Notes: a model not told the origin generated them from the letters alone. Shown: positions 17,085 to 27,535, counted from the first letter of the stretch. The stretch is DNA of 64,000 bases from Oceanobacillus massiliensis str. N'diop (GCF_000285495.1 NZ_HE610978.1:8778-72777); one strand, 5' to 3'. Numbers and translations are program-made.

Positions 17085-17581
17085 AATGGAATGTGATGAA
17101 TAATCCTGGATTATGGCTAAGGTGCTTAAGAACTTAAGTACCTTGCAACTCCGACTATGTGATTTTATGACAGAATCCAAGTTTAGGAAGGATAGGTTAA
17201 TTGAAGAGATTTCACCAAATCCTGTATGGTTTAAAAGAGATGATTTAAATAAAACAACCTGATTGCATGTAATGTATTAATCGAGATTAGTAAAAAAACT
17301 TTGAGTTTGTAACAATCTGGGGATGTCCTTATAACGAAAGGAAAAAATGATGCCTAAAATTAATTTCGACAGGTCCTTATAAGAGATAGATGGAAACTCA
17401 TTCATGAATCTGACAATAATAGAATTCTAATCAAACACATTGAAAAGCAGGGGGATTTGTGGTAAATTAATAAAGATGTATATTGTTAATTGGATTAAAA
17501 CATACTCATCCTTATCTTAATTATACAATGTAATCGATTCGTTTGTCAACCTTTTTATCAACCTTTTAAGGAGTGTTCGCT
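17085..17581. other. non-coding gap with a palindrome and short open stretches
   Basis: A near-perfect 26-bp palindrome, AAGGTGCTTAAG..CTTAAGTACCTT, lies at 17119-17144. A 31-codon ORF (17167-17262, M-T-E-S-K-F-R...) and a second open stretch ending in ...HIEKQGDLW (about 17384-17466) may be remnants of lost genes. Neither is recognisable. Confidence 0.3.
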
Positions 17582-19918
17582 ATGCATTCAGAATTCCAGC
17601 CGGAGCAAAAACGATTAGACAGTGTAATGGAGACAATTAAGGAGGAAATTGGCAGACTAGAAGAGGAAACTAACAAGCGTAAAAATGAGGTAGTTGATAT
17701 CCGCAAACACTTTTGGGATGAAGTCAAGGTGAGTACGGATAGTTTTGATGATTACCTTGAGACAATCATCGGCCTAAGGCAGGAGGCTCAGGCTCTGTCC
17801 GTTCAGCAGAGCACCCATAGACATACATCCAATCGATTGGCAACGCTACACCGTATGAAAGAGATTCCTTACTTCGGTCGTATTGATTTTATTGAAGAAG
17901 GAACTTCAGCAGAGGAGCAAATCTATATTGGCATCTCGACGCTCAGTGATAATGGTGGCGAAGATTTTCTTGTCTATGATTGGAGGGCTCCGATTTCGAG
18001 TATCTACTATGATTACGAGCCTGGTCCGGCCAAGTATACAACCCCTGAAGATGATATCCAAGGAATTTTAAAGAAAAAGTGGCAATATCTTATCCGCGGT
18101 GGTGTTCTTCAATCCATGTTCGATACGAGTATCACGATTGGAGACGAGATTTTGCAGCAAGTTCTTGGTCAGGGTACCGACAAACATATGCACAATATAG
18201 TTGCCACCATCCAGCAGGAACAAAATAGGATTATCCGTCATGATCAGGGGAGACTGCTTATCGTTCACGGTGCAGCCGGAAGCGGTAAGACATCGGCCGC
18301 CATGCAGCGGATTGCCTATTTGCTCTATAAATATAGAGAACAGCTGAATGCTGATCAAATTATTCTTTTTTCGCCTAATTCTATGTTTAGCAGTTATGTA
18401 TCCAATGTTCTCCCAGAACTTGGTGAAGAGAATATGCAGCAAGTGACATTTCAGGAATACTTAAATCATCGTTTGAGTAAAGATTTTCTCGTTGAAAACC
18501 CCTATGAGCAATTGGAATACGTTTTATCTGCTGTAAGCACTCCATCCTATAAATCGAGACTTATTGGTATCCAATTAAAAGCATCCAGCCGATTTTTCGA
18601 TGCAATCCAATCATATAGGCAGTCTCTGGAATCATCAGGTATGATATTTAAGGACATTACCTTCAGAGGGAAAACAATCATTACTGCACAGGAACTAGCT
18701 GAAAGGTTTTACAGTCATGACACTTCACTCCGCTTCCAAAATAGACTTGAAAAATTGAAGGATTGGCTAATGAAAGATATAAAAGATTTCCAGAAGGCTG
18801 AAAGGGCAAAGCCGTGGGTGCAGGAGGAAATCGAGCTGCTGAGCAACGATGATTACCATAAGGCTCATAACTATTTAGCCAAAAAACGAGGATTCAAAAG
18901 AGAATCGATTGCCGACTATGAGGTCGATCCAAAAGATCTTGCGCAATTGATTGTTTATCAGAAATTGAAGCCACTTCGCAAACGAATCCGGTCCTTTCGT
19001 TTTATAGATTTTAAAAGTCTATACAAGCAGCTTTTTACTGATCCGCTGAAGATTAAGGAGTGGATGGAAGGGGAGCCGCCATTGGAGTGGGGCGCTATAT
19101 GTCAAATGACGCTGGAAATGCTGGATGAAGGCAAATTATTTTATGAGGATGCCACGCCTTTCTTATTTTTGAAAGAGCAGATTCAAGGCTTTCAGTCGAA
19201 CAACTCGATTAAACACATTGTGGTTGATGAGGCTCAGGATTATTCGCCATTTCAATTTGAGTTCTTGAGGCGATTGTTTCCTTTGGCCAGGATGACAGTA
19301 CTCGGTGACTTCAATCAGGCGATATTTGCCCATGCCAGCGATAAGGTTAATTTCAATCAACTCACCAGTCTTTATGGGCCGGATAAAACCGAGGTGATCA
19401 ATATGACACGGAGTTACCGTTCCACCAAGCCGATCATTGAGTTTACACGAAGAATAATTCCGAATGGAGATAAAATAATACCTGTTGAACGTGATGGTGA
19501 GCGCCCTGTACTGAAACAAGTAGATAATCACGCAGAATTGCACGGCAGCATCTCTTCCAAAGTAGCGGATTTGCAAAGCCTCGGCTGCCATAGCATTGCG
19601 ATAATATGCAAATCAGCCGAGGAGAGTAAAAACGCATATGAAGCTCTTGCCAGTATTGATGAAATTAAACTCCTGAAGAGCAGCTCGACTGAATATGAGC
19701 AGGGAGTAGTTGTAGTCCCTTCATATCTGTCAAAAGGTATTGAATTCGATGCCGTCATCATTTATAACGCATCAGAACTCACGTACGGAGACGAGAGCCT
19801 GCGCAGACTATTCTACACATCCTGTACGAGAGCCATGCATTACCTGCAGCTTTACAGCATAGGTGAACCGAGTCCGTTTTTACAACATGCATTGAAGGAG
19901 GATTTGATTCAAATCTGA
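17582..19918 (+). CDS. helD: RNA polymerase recycling motor ATPase HelD
   Basis: UvrD-like superfamily 1 protein of 778 residues. It displaces stalled RNA polymerase from DNA and nucleic acid. An N-terminal coiled-coil (about 1-60) carries acidic and basic residues that enter the RNAP channel. The Walker A motif is GAAGSGKTSAAM (around residue 230), Walker B is VVDEAQDYSPFQ, and the C-terminal helicase motifs include VVPSYLSKGIEFDAV. ATG 17582 is chosen because AAGGAG ends about 8 bp before it; the GTG at 17573 overlaps that site. Confidence 0.9.
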   Translation: MHSEFQPEQKRLDSVMETIKEEIGRLEEETNKRKNEVVDIRKHFWDEVKVSTDSFDDYLETIIGLRQEAQALSVQQSTHRHTSNRLATLHRMKEIPYFGRIDFIEEGTSAEEQIYIGISTLSDNGGEDFLVYDWRAPISSIYYDYEPGPAKYTTPEDDIQGILKKKWQYLIRGGVLQSMFDTSITIGDEILQQVLGQGTDKHMHNIVATIQQEQNRIIRHDQGRLLIVHGAAGSGKTSAAMQRIAYLLYKYREQLNADQIILFSPNSMFSSYVSNVLPELGEENMQQVTFQEYLNHRLSKDFLVENPYEQLEYVLSAVSTPSYKSRLIGIQLKASSRFFDAIQSYRQSLESSGMIFKDITFRGKTIITAQELAERFYSHDTSLRFQNRLEKLKDWLMKDIKDFQKAERAKPWVQEEIELLSNDDYHKAHNYLAKKRGFKRESIADYEVDPKDLAQLIVYQKLKPLRKRIRSFRFIDFKSLYKQLFTDPLKIKEWMEGEPPLEWGAICQMTLEMLDEGKLFYEDATPFLFLKEQIQGFQSNNSIKHIVVDEAQDYSPFQFEFLRRLFPLARMTVLGDFNQAIFAHASDKVNFNQLTSLYGPDKTEVINMTRSYRSTKPIIEFTRRIIPNGDKIIPVERDGERPVLKQVDNHAELHGSISSKVADLQSLGCHSIAIICKSAEESKNAYEALASIDEIKLLKSSSTEYEQGVVVVPSYLSKGIEFDAVIIYNASELTYGDESLRRLFYTSCTRAMHYLQLYSIGEPSPFLQHALKEDLIQI

Positions 19919-19996
19919 TTCATATGGTTGATTAGAGTATGAAAAAGCGATATATATTTCTTTGATTTAGTTTCTGATAATAAAAACCAAATCTTT

Positions 19997-20052
19997 AAAA
20001 AGAGCCAAAATCCTAGCATAATCCTAACAAAATAGAGATTTTGGCTCTTTTT
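19997..20052 (+). terminator. intrinsic terminator of helD
   Basis: AAAAAGAGCCAAAATC pairs with GATTTTGGCTCTTTTT around a 24-base loop. Confidence 0.9.
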
Positions 20053-20121
20053 ACTCTAATAACTTCTCCAACACACAAAATGCGTCTTACTAGAATGGGT
20101 CATCTTCGGTATTGATAAATT

Positions 20122-20260
20122 AGTCGAGATGTCGCTCCAAAAAATCGATTGCTTGCATTAACCAGCCTTTTGCCTCTGTGCCAGTATATAAATGCCTTTT
20201 TATTACCTGATTTCTTTTGCTCCAAAAGCAGGGTCTGTTATGCTGAACTCGAATAGTTCT
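20122..20260 (-). pseudogene. C-terminal remnant of an alpha/beta hydrolase (S9-like) gene
   Basis: On the minus strand, HLYTGTEAKGWLMQAIDFLE followed by RHLD and a stop resembles the C-terminal end of dienelactone-hydrolase/prolyl-oligopeptidase-type esterases. Upstream sequence (QTLLLEQKKSGNKKAFIY) continues the similarity in another frame and then is lost. The rest of the gene is absent, so this is a decayed fragment. The family match is from memory. Confidence 0.4.
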
Positions 20261-20320
20261 TTGTTCAAATTTGGTTTGCGCTTGATTCGGCCTTAGGAGG
20301 AATAGCAGTAAGCAGTAAGA

Positions 20321-20458
20321 TTACTTATCTTGAAGGGCTTTAAATACAACAATTGTGTTATCATAAAATATAATTGGTTCGCTTGTTTCATTGATGATCT
20401 CAGCAAATAAATAATTAAGATTCATTTTCTGTTTTAGAGCGATTTTGAAAGGTAGCAC
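20321..20458 (-). CDS. possible small protein, unknown
   Basis: A minus-strand frame of 45 codons from GTG 20458, reading L-P-F-K-I-A-L-K-Q-K-M-N-L-N-Y..., with protein-like composition. The frame stays open upstream into the 5' end of the permease gene on the other strand. There is no clear ribosome binding site. It may be the 3' end of a degraded gene. Confidence 0.25.
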   Translation of the reverse strand: MLPFKIALKQKMNLNYLFAEIINETSEPIIFYDNTIVVFKALQDK

Positions 20459-20491
20459 ATGCTGAATTTGATGCTTTAGGTTGGTGATCGT

Positions 20492-21211
20492 ATGGGGGAA
20501 GAGTGGGCTGTTCTCGTGTTGGTTGTGCTGGCAGCCTCGGTATTACAGACAAGCACCGGTTATGGATTTTCCATTATTGGTACTCCTTTCTTATTGATAA
20601 TGTATCCACTGCATACAGCGGTTCAAATTAATATTATCCTTTCTATTTGTCTTTCTGCTTTTATGATATTCAGAATTAGGAAAGAAGTGGATAAGACTCT
20701 TTTAATTCGACTGATTAAGGGTAGTGTTGCAGGGTTGGTTTTCGGTATTTTTATTTATCTTTTTGCAGATATACAGCTACTGAAACTAGCAGTTGGTGCT
20801 CTGATCTTTAGTTTGACGGTACTTCTTATTTTAAAAATAACAGTAGACCGAACAAAGAATAAGGATATTCTAATAGGAGGAGTTTCAGGATTATTAACAA
20901 CAAGTATTGGTGTACCAGGTCCGCCGCTATTATTGTATTTTTCAGGGGCAAGAGTAGATAAAGTGACCCTTCGCAGTACGACATTGGCTTATTATCTGTT
21001 TGTTTACTTCGCTAGCCTGGTAATGCAAATATCGTTTGGCGGAACTAGTAAAGAAGCATGGATATCCTCGTTGTTAGCTATCTTACCACTATTTGCAGGA
21101 ATTTTATTAGGGCAGTTACTTTTTAAATGGATTAGCCAAAATACGTTTCGGATCATTACATATATAATTTTGATATTTACAGGAGCTTATTTAATAGTTA
21201 CCAGTCTATAA
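20492..21211 (+). CDS. TauE/SafE-family permease (sulfite exporter-like)
   Basis: A 239-residue polytopic membrane protein with about 7-8 hydrophobic segments. The N-terminal TGYGFSIIGTPFLL and the repeated GLLTTSIGVPGPPLLLYFSG stretch are signatures of the TauE/SafE (DUF81) family, which exports sulfonates, sulfite or related anions. The real substrate is unknown. AGGTTGGTG precedes the ATG. It stands alone. Confidence 0.85.
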   Translation: MGEEWAVLVLVVLAASVLQTSTGYGFSIIGTPFLLIMYPLHTAVQINIILSICLSAFMIFRIRKEVDKTLLIRLIKGSVAGLVFGIFIYLFADIQLLKLAVGALIFSLTVLLILKITVDRTKNKDILIGGVSGLLTTSIGVPGPPLLLYFSGARVDKVTLRSTTLAYYLFVYFASLVMQISFGGTSKEAWISSLLAILPLFAGILLGQLLFKWISQNTFRIITYIILIFTGAYLIVTSL

Positions 21212-21888
<677 letters not shown>

Positions 21889-23031
21889 TTAATTTGCAAC
21901 CATGTTTTGTAGATTATTATGTTTTTCGATGGTTTGATAATAATAATCCAATAACTGCTGGGATGCTTTTTCCCAAGCATGTTTCTCAGCTTCAATTCTT
22001 GCTTTTTGTTTCATTAGTTCCATTAACGCTTTATTTTCAAGTTTGCTGACTGCTTGGATCATGCTGTCGACATTTTCATTTTCAAATAATAGTCCTGTTT
22101 CTTCGTCTTTTATTTGTTCCATTGTTGGTCCGCTTTTGGCGGCAACTACCGGTAATCCGGATGCCATTGCCTCCAGTATTACCAGTCCCAGTGTTTCTGT
22201 TACGGATGGGAAAACAAATGCATCAGCTGACGCGAACGCTTGGGAAAGCTCTTCTCCATGCATGAAGCCTGTAAAGACTGTATTTGTTCCGCTGAAAGTA
22301 TGCTGCAGTTCTTTTCTGGCTGGGCCATCACCGATAATAGCAAGTGTGATGTCGTCTCTTGATTCCAGCAAAGGCTTGATTTTGTGAATTTCTTTTTCGA
22401 TTGCAAGTCTTCCGATAAATACGAGTAATGTTTTTGACTTATCGCCTCTCGTAAGTCGATTTCGCATTTTCTCATTGGCATAGCGTGGATTCCTATGATG
22501 GATATCAACACCGCGCTGCAGTACGTGTAGATTCTGGATTTCTTTCTCTATCAGCTCCTGTTTGATCGCTTCTGAAGTACATAGGTTTAAATCTGCAGCA
22601 TTATGAAGTTTTTTGATATGTCGCCAAAGTATCGGTTTTGCAGGCTTGTATGCCCAATAATAATCCAAATATTTCGGTATATGTGTGTGGTATGTGGCGA
22701 TTAAAGGAAAATCAAGTTTCTTGGCGTAATGCACTGCAGAGGCTGCAAGTAAAACCGGGTTTGCTGCATGTACAATATCAGGTTCGAAGTTTTCTAAGAG
22801 CTCTTTTACTTTTGCCGTTGGTAATGTGAATGGCCGGTAACGGTAAAAAGGAAGTGTTATCGGTTTGATGCCGATAACTTTAGCGCCTTCATAGTCTTCC
22901 ACACCCAGGTCAGGAGCTATGACGAGCACCTCGTGTCCCTTTGAACGGAAATATTTGATTGCTTGGGTGAGTCGTGTAACTACCCCGTCAGTTGATGGTA
23001 GGAATGTTTCTGTTACAATTGCTATTTTCAA
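21889..23031 (-). CDS. glycosyltransferase family 4 (glycolipid mannosyl/glucosyltransferase-like)
   Basis: A 380-residue GT-B enzyme. The N-terminal acceptor domain has TETFLPSTDGVVTR, and the C-terminal nucleotide-sugar domain has FIGRLAIEKE and the EX7E motif within VFPSVTETLGLVILEAMASG. It resembles enzymes that glycosylate diacylglycerol or phosphatidylinositol (SqdX/MgtA type). The substrate cannot be fixed from sequence. It uses a TTG start at 23031 after AGGAGCAG. It is the second member of its fold here; the other is BshA. Confidence 0.8.
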   Translation of the reverse strand: MKIAIVTETFLPSTDGVVTRLTQAIKYFRSKGHEVLVIAPDLGVEDYEGAKVIGIKPITLPFYRYRPFTLPTAKVKELLENFEPDIVHAANPVLLAASAVHYAKKLDFPLIATYHTHIPKYLDYYWAYKPAKPILWRHIKKLHNAADLNLCTSEAIKQELIEKEIQNLHVLQRGVDIHHRNPRYANEKMRNRLTRGDKSKTLLVFIGRLAIEKEIHKIKPLLESRDDITLAIIGDGPARKELQHTFSGTNTVFTGFMHGEELSQAFASADAFVFPSVTETLGLVILEAMASGLPVVAAKSGPTMEQIKDEETGLLFENENVDSMIQAVSKLENKALMELMKQKARIEAEKHAWEKASQQLLDYYYQTIEKHNNLQNMVAN

Positions 23032-23235
23032 AACTGTACTGCTCCTTTATTCCCATGTAATGATATATTTTGTTCGATTACACGGTCAGTGTAGTTCAGG
23101 TATGATAGGAAAGAATTTATAAGCTGCTAAAAATCATTTAACAGGCTACTTAGGCCTTATGCGTATTCTATTATAATATAACTTATGATTTAACCAAAAG
23201 ATAAACCATTGAAGTAAGCGAAATTTACATAGAAT

Positions 23236-23264
23236 AAACAAAAAAAGCAGTACTTGACTGCTTA
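23236..23264 (-). terminator. intrinsic terminator of the yhfW-like gene
   Basis: On the minus strand AAGCAGT pairs with ACTGCTT, followed by a run of Ts; it begins at the stop codon. Confidence 0.65.
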
Positions 23265-24790
23265 GTTGTTTGCTCTAATTCGCTTTAGCGGTTTTTTGGC
23301 CGGTCCCTCCATTACTTCACCAGTGTAACTGAATCTTGATCCATGGCATGGACAATCCCATGTCCGGTCACCGGAATTCCATTTCACTTCGCAGCCAAGG
23401 TGCGTACAAGTTGTGTCAACCATATGAATGGCTTCGTCCTTATCTTTGTAAACACCGACCCGCTTGCCATCTATCCGTGCTAATGTAGCATCATCTCGCT
23501 CCAGTTTATCGATATTGTTTTGGGTGAATTCCAGTTTTCCTTTAATCATATGCTTTGCGACATCCGCATTAATTTCCATGAATTTCTTTACTGCCGGATC
23601 AGCATGAAACCGTGATGGCGTAAATAAATCAAAATATGGGTTTTCTGTTCCGGTAATATAGTCAGTTAATATTTTTCCGGCAATCGTTCCATTGGTCATC
23701 CCCCATTTTCTGAATCCGGTTGCTGTCAGGTATGTCTTGTTGTCCTTGGTAGCTGGACCGATATAGGGAACTTTATCCAATGTTGTGAGATCTTGCGCCG
23801 ACCAGCGATAATCGATTTCCTCAATCTCGAAGAATTCCTTGGCGAATTTCTGTAATGCCTCGTAATGGGACATCGTGGACTTTCCTTGTCCGGTTTTATG
23901 GTTTTCACCGCCAAACAGCAGCATATCTTTACCATCGATGTTCGCTGATCTTATGGATCGTGTTGGAGATTCTGCATTGATATACATCCCTCCTGCAAAC
24001 TTTTCGTTTTGCTTGCCTGCCACTAAATAAGATCTTTCAGGATACATACGGGCAAAATAAAAGCTCCTGCTATCATGAAATGGAAAATGGGAAGCAGCTA
24101 TAATATATTTGCATGTAATGCGATGCCCATTGCTTGTTAGGATGCTTGTTTTTTATTAAATTCAATATCGGCAGCAATCGTATTCTCATATACGGTCAAT
24201 TGATTTTTGATCGCTTCCTCCAATAGTGCCTTTAAATATTTCAATGGATGGAATTGTGCTTGATTGTACATCACAAGACTGCCTTTTATCGGGAGATCCA
24301 GTGGCATATTATCACTTAATTTACCCTTTATTTTTAATTTGTCGTATGCCTTCTTCTCTGTGTCCAGTTTTTTTAAATAGGAAGAACTGTTCGTATATAT
24401 GTATGCATCTTCGTTCCGGAAATCGCATTTAATGGCATTTTCCTTTACAGTATGCTCAATGAACTGTTTGGCCTCCTCTGCAGCCTTATAATAGAGGGAT
24501 GCCTTTTCCAATCCGAAATGGCTGAGTAATTCATCGTAAATGAGTCCATGCTGTGCGGTGATTTTCGCTGTTGTATGTCCTGTTGTACCGTTTAGAATCT
24601 GACTTGCATCCAGCAATACGACTTTAAGGTTCTGCTGAGTAAGTAAATATGCTGCCGTGATTCCGGTTATCCCTCCACCGACGATAGCTACATCTGCTTT
24701 GATCGACTCTTTTAATGCGGGAAAACTTGGTAAAGAAACACTTTCCCGCCATATTGGTTCTGGTTTTTGTGGCATGTTAAATCCGGCCAT
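23262..24790 (-). CDS. yhfW: FAD-dependent oxidoreductase with C-terminal Rieske domain (YhfW-like), frame broken
   Basis: The N-terminal part (24790 down to about 24155) has the FAD-binding VAIVGGGITGITAAYLL motif of the DAO family. The C-terminal part has a Rieske [2Fe-2S] centre with CTHLGC and CPCHGS. The frame changes at the T6 run 24149-24154 (plus strand). Restoring one base gives NKKTSILTSNGHR and a 509-residue protein, the same length as B. subtilis YhfW. The substrate is unknown. The start follows GGAGAG. Homopolymer error is the likely cause of the break. Confidence 0.85.
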
Positions 24791-24895
24791 TGTCCTCTCT
24801 CCTGTCTTTTCTCTAATAAACTCATTATGGACATAACAGGAAATATTATGTATTTAATCAATAATAAACTCCATTAAATAAGGAGGATGATTAAC

Positions 24896-24928
24896 ATGGA
24901 CAATAAAAAAGTTGCTGTAAATCTATAA
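24896..24928 (+). other. 10-codon ORF with strong Shine-Dalgarno just before a terminator
   Basis: AAGGAGG ends about 10 bp before an ATG that opens MDNKKVAVNL and a stop. An intrinsic terminator follows within a few bases. It may be a leader peptide or the start of a gene whose body was lost. Confidence 0.35.
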
Positions 24929-24930
24929 AA

Positions 24931-24971
24931 AAATAACCTAAAAGCTTATTCAATCGCTTTTAGGTTATTTA
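24931..24971 (+). terminator. intrinsic terminator
   Basis: AAATAACCTAAAAGC pairs with GCTTTTAGGTTATTT around a loop of about 10 bases; the long AT arms could let it work in both directions. Confidence 0.8.
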
Positions 24972-25026
24972 AATTAAAGGCTATTTTACAGATCCAACAT
25001 CTTATCAGGTGTTTTACGTAAGCCGT

Positions 25027-25266
25027 TTATTTGTTTTCAAAAAATAAGCGGTTTAATGAAATGAATTCTGTTTCTTCAGCGGGAACCTCGTCTTCCATAT
25101 AGATTGCTTCAACTGGACAGACTGCCTCGCACGCCCCGCAATCTATACAAATATCCGGATCGATGAAAAACATGTCTTTACCTTCTTCTATACAATCAAC
25201 AGGACATACTTCAACGCATTCCCCTGCTTTTTCACTTTTACATGGTGAGGTAATTACAAATGCCAA
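25027..25266 (-). CDS. ferredoxin (7Fe/8Fe bacterial type)
   Basis: A 79-residue small electron carrier. The second cluster motif is complete (CIDCGACEAVCP). The first has the spaced cysteines CxxxxxxxCxxxCP typical of 7Fe ferredoxins (C8, C16, C20-P). Start is TTG 25266 with GGAGGAG about 8 bp upstream. Such ferredoxins serve cytochrome P450 and other redox partners; no partner gene is adjacent. Confidence 0.9.
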   Translation of the reverse strand: MAFVITSPCKSEKAGECVEVCPVDCIEEGKDMFFIDPDICIDCGACEAVCPVEAIYMEDEVPAEETEFISLNRLFFENK

Positions 25267-25410
25267 GCTTATTCTCCTCCTTCTAGCTATATCAAATTAA
25301 ATTTGTATGTGTATTGCATCATTATACCTTATAATCTTCAAAAATAAAAGATTCATCATTCTTTACATCTATCATATGATATATTATTCGTGACTGAAAG
25401 GAGATCGTTT

Positions 25411-26601
25411 ATGGAAATTGCTGTTCGACCAGGCGATACATTGTGGTACTACAGTCAGTTGTTCAGTGTACCGCTAATATTAATCGAAACTTCAAATACC
25501 GGCACCGATTTTACCCAGCTGCACATTGGGCAGGTGCTGCAGATACCAGGATATGTCCAAAGCAGCTATACTATTGAAGCAAATGATAGTTTTTGGACGA
25601 TAGCCAGAGAATATAACATTCCACTGGACATGCTGGAGTTGACTAATCAGGAGGTCGATCCCTCACAGCTGCAAGTCGGACAGGTTATTGTCCTTCCCGA
25701 GAGAATTACAGAGCTAGTGGTAGATGATATCAACAATTATACGTATGAAAATATGCTGGATGACATCCGGATACTGGAGACAATATATCCATTTATCACA
25801 AGGCGTGCAGCCGGGAGTTCTGTGATGGGCAAGGAAATTACAGAACTGCAGATTGGTGCCGGCATGAAGGAAGTGCATTTAAATGGATCCTTTCATGCAA
25901 ATGAATGGATTACAACTCCGATTATAATGCAGTTTATTAATCAATATGCGTTATCCCTCACAAACGGATTGCCTATAAGGGGATTGGCGCTGCTGCCGCT
26001 CTATAATGCTACACAACTATCTGTTGTGCCAATGGTAAATCCGGATGGCGTTAACCTTGTACTGGGAGGCGCCTCTGCTGCCGGTTCATATAGTGACACA
26101 GTATTAGCCATTAATCAGCAAAACACGGATTTTTCTGGATGGAAAGCAAACATTAATGGAGTGGACTTAAATAATCAATACCCTGCTTTATGGGAAGTTG
26201 AAGCGGAGAGAAAGCCAGCGTCGCCCCAACCGAGAGATTTCCCTGGGTACGCCCCGTTAACAGAAGCAGAGGCAATCGCTATGGCAAATCTTGCAGTAGA
26301 AAGGAATTTCATTCGGATGAATGCCTTTCACACACAGGGACAGGTGATTTTTTGGGGATTTGAAGGATTGGCTCCTGCAGAATCATTGGAAATCGTAAGC
26401 GAATATGAGCGCGTCAGCGGATACACTCCCATTCGCTATATCGACAGTTATGCAGGTTATAAAGATTGGTTCATACAAGTTTTCGGGAATCCGGGATTTA
26501 CAGTTGAACTGGGATTAGGTACCAATCCGCTTCCAATTGAGCAGTTCCCGGAAATTTATGAGGAGAGCCTAGGAATAATGCTGGCGAACCTTTATTTATG
26601 A
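25411..26601 (+). CDS. LysM-containing M14 gamma-D-glutamyl-diamino acid peptidase
   Basis: A 396-residue protein with two LysM domains (about 1-45 and 48-93), starting AVRPGDTLWYYS and YTIEANDSFWTIA, then a zinc carboxypeptidase M14 domain. Zinc ligands lie in NGSFHANEWITTP (H..E) and FHTQGQ; the catalytic glutamate is in VELGLG. It resembles endopeptidase I of Lysinibacillus sphaericus and B. subtilis YqgT, which cut the gamma-D-Glu-mDAP bond of peptidoglycan. No signal peptide is seen, as in spore-associated ENP1. ATG 25411 follows AAAGGAGA. Its 3' end overlaps the convergent phosphatase gene by 6 bp. Confidence 0.88.
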   Translation: MEIAVRPGDTLWYYSQLFSVPLILIETSNTGTDFTQLHIGQVLQIPGYVQSSYTIEANDSFWTIAREYNIPLDMLELTNQEVDPSQLQVGQVIVLPERITELVVDDINNYTYENMLDDIRILETIYPFITRRAAGSSVMGKEITELQIGAGMKEVHLNGSFHANEWITTPIIMQFINQYALSLTNGLPIRGLALLPLYNATQLSVVPMVNPDGVNLVLGGASAAGSYSDTVLAINQQNTDFSGWKANINGVDLNNQYPALWEVEAERKPASPQPRDFPGYAPLTEAEAIAMANLAVERNFIRMNAFHTQGQVIFWGFEGLAPAESLEIVSEYERVSGYTPIRYIDSYAGYKDWFIQVFGNPGFTVELGLGTNPLPIEQFPEIYEESLGIMLANLYL

Positions 26602-27159
26602 TTGTGAGACATCCCATATACATTCCAGCTCAGCAGGATGATTTTGTTCCTTTTGCAGCAAATAAATATCCGGATTTCTCAGTTCCTTCCACTGCTTGAA
26701 GCCAAAACTTGGATCGAATTGATGGAAAAAATGTGATAGTAGATTTCCATGGCTCACTATTATAGCATTACTGACAGAACTATCATCATAAATGCAACGG
26801 AGCACATCATTGCTGCGAGCAACGACATCCTTTGCAGACTCTCCGCCTGGCAGAGAGAAACCATCATCGATAAAGGACTGTTCGAGAGCTTCCAGCCAAT
26901 CATCAATCGGCTCTTCGCTGAGGATTCTCTCTTGCAGACGTTCATCCGTTTTGATCGTCAATCCATTTGCTTCTGCATATGGTTTAATGCTTTCAATAGC
27001 TCTTAAAAAGGGACTCGAAAGGATTAGATCAAATGATATGTCCAGTTCTTTAAAAAAATCAGAAAGTGCTGCTGCCTGCCTGATTCCCTCTCTCGTTAGA
27101 GGAGAATCCCTGTGTTGCCCATTAGCGGCACAATGCCTAACCAAATAGATTCTTTTCAT
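26596..27159 (-). CDS. histidine phosphatase family protein
   Basis: A 187-residue phosphoglycerate-mutase-like enzyme with RHCAA (residues 8-12), SSPFLRAIES, ERILSEE, GGES and SHGNLLSHF. The catalytic histidines and arginines are in place. It is a paralogue of the gene at 7602. The substrate is unknown. The gene converges on the M14 peptidase gene and overlaps its end. Confidence 0.8.
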   Translation of the reverse strand: MKRIYLVRHCAANGQHRDSPLTREGIRQAAALSDFFKELDISFDLILSSPFLRAIESIKPYAEANGLTIKTDERLQERILSEEPIDDWLEALEQSFIDDGFSLPGGESAKDVVARSNDVLRCIYDDSSVSNAIIVSHGNLLSHFFHQFDPSFGFKQWKELRNPDIYLLQKEQNHPAELECIWDVSQS

Positions 27160-27294
27160 TATCGATCAGCCCTTTCGGTAATTGTCGAGATTTAGCAGAT
27201 TTCCATAAATAACTAGTTATGATAGATAAATTATAACATCATCTATTTATTTAACATATAATATAATTTAATTTTACAATAAGTTTAAGGAAGT

Positions 27295-27327
27295 AAAAAA
27301 ATAACAGGAGAAAATCCTGTTATTTTT
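27295..27327 (-). terminator. intrinsic terminator
   Basis: AAAAATAACAGGA pairs with TCCTGTTATTTTT around a 6-base loop, directly after the DUF6501-like gene. Confidence 0.9.
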
Positions 27328-27328
27328 A

Positions 27329-27535
27329 CTACTTTACCTCTTTAAAATAATCTTTTCTAAAACCGCCGATCCGTTCACTATTATCAATTACAAAGTAAAA
27401 TTCATCCGTCTCATTTTTAACGTCATATTTTTTCCCTGGTGTCAGTTTATTGTGGACGATGAATTTTTTTGCGTCTGCATGCACACATTCTATTTGCTTG
27501 ATTGTCTCTCTTTGCTCCCAGTTTAAATGAATCAT
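27329..27535 (-). CDS. small conserved protein, DUF6501-like
   Basis: A 68-residue soluble protein with HLNWEQRETIKQIEC at the N-terminus and GKKYDVKNETDEFYFVIDNS in the middle, ending in GGFRKDYFKEV. This looks like a short SH3-like or beta-barrel protein common in Bacillaceae (DUF6501, name from memory). It may be read through from msrAB, 46 bp upstream. Function unknown. Confidence 0.65.
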   Translation of the reverse strand: MIHLNWEQRETIKQIECVHADAKKFIVHNKLTPGKKYDVKNETDEFYFVIDNSERIGGFRKDYFKEVK

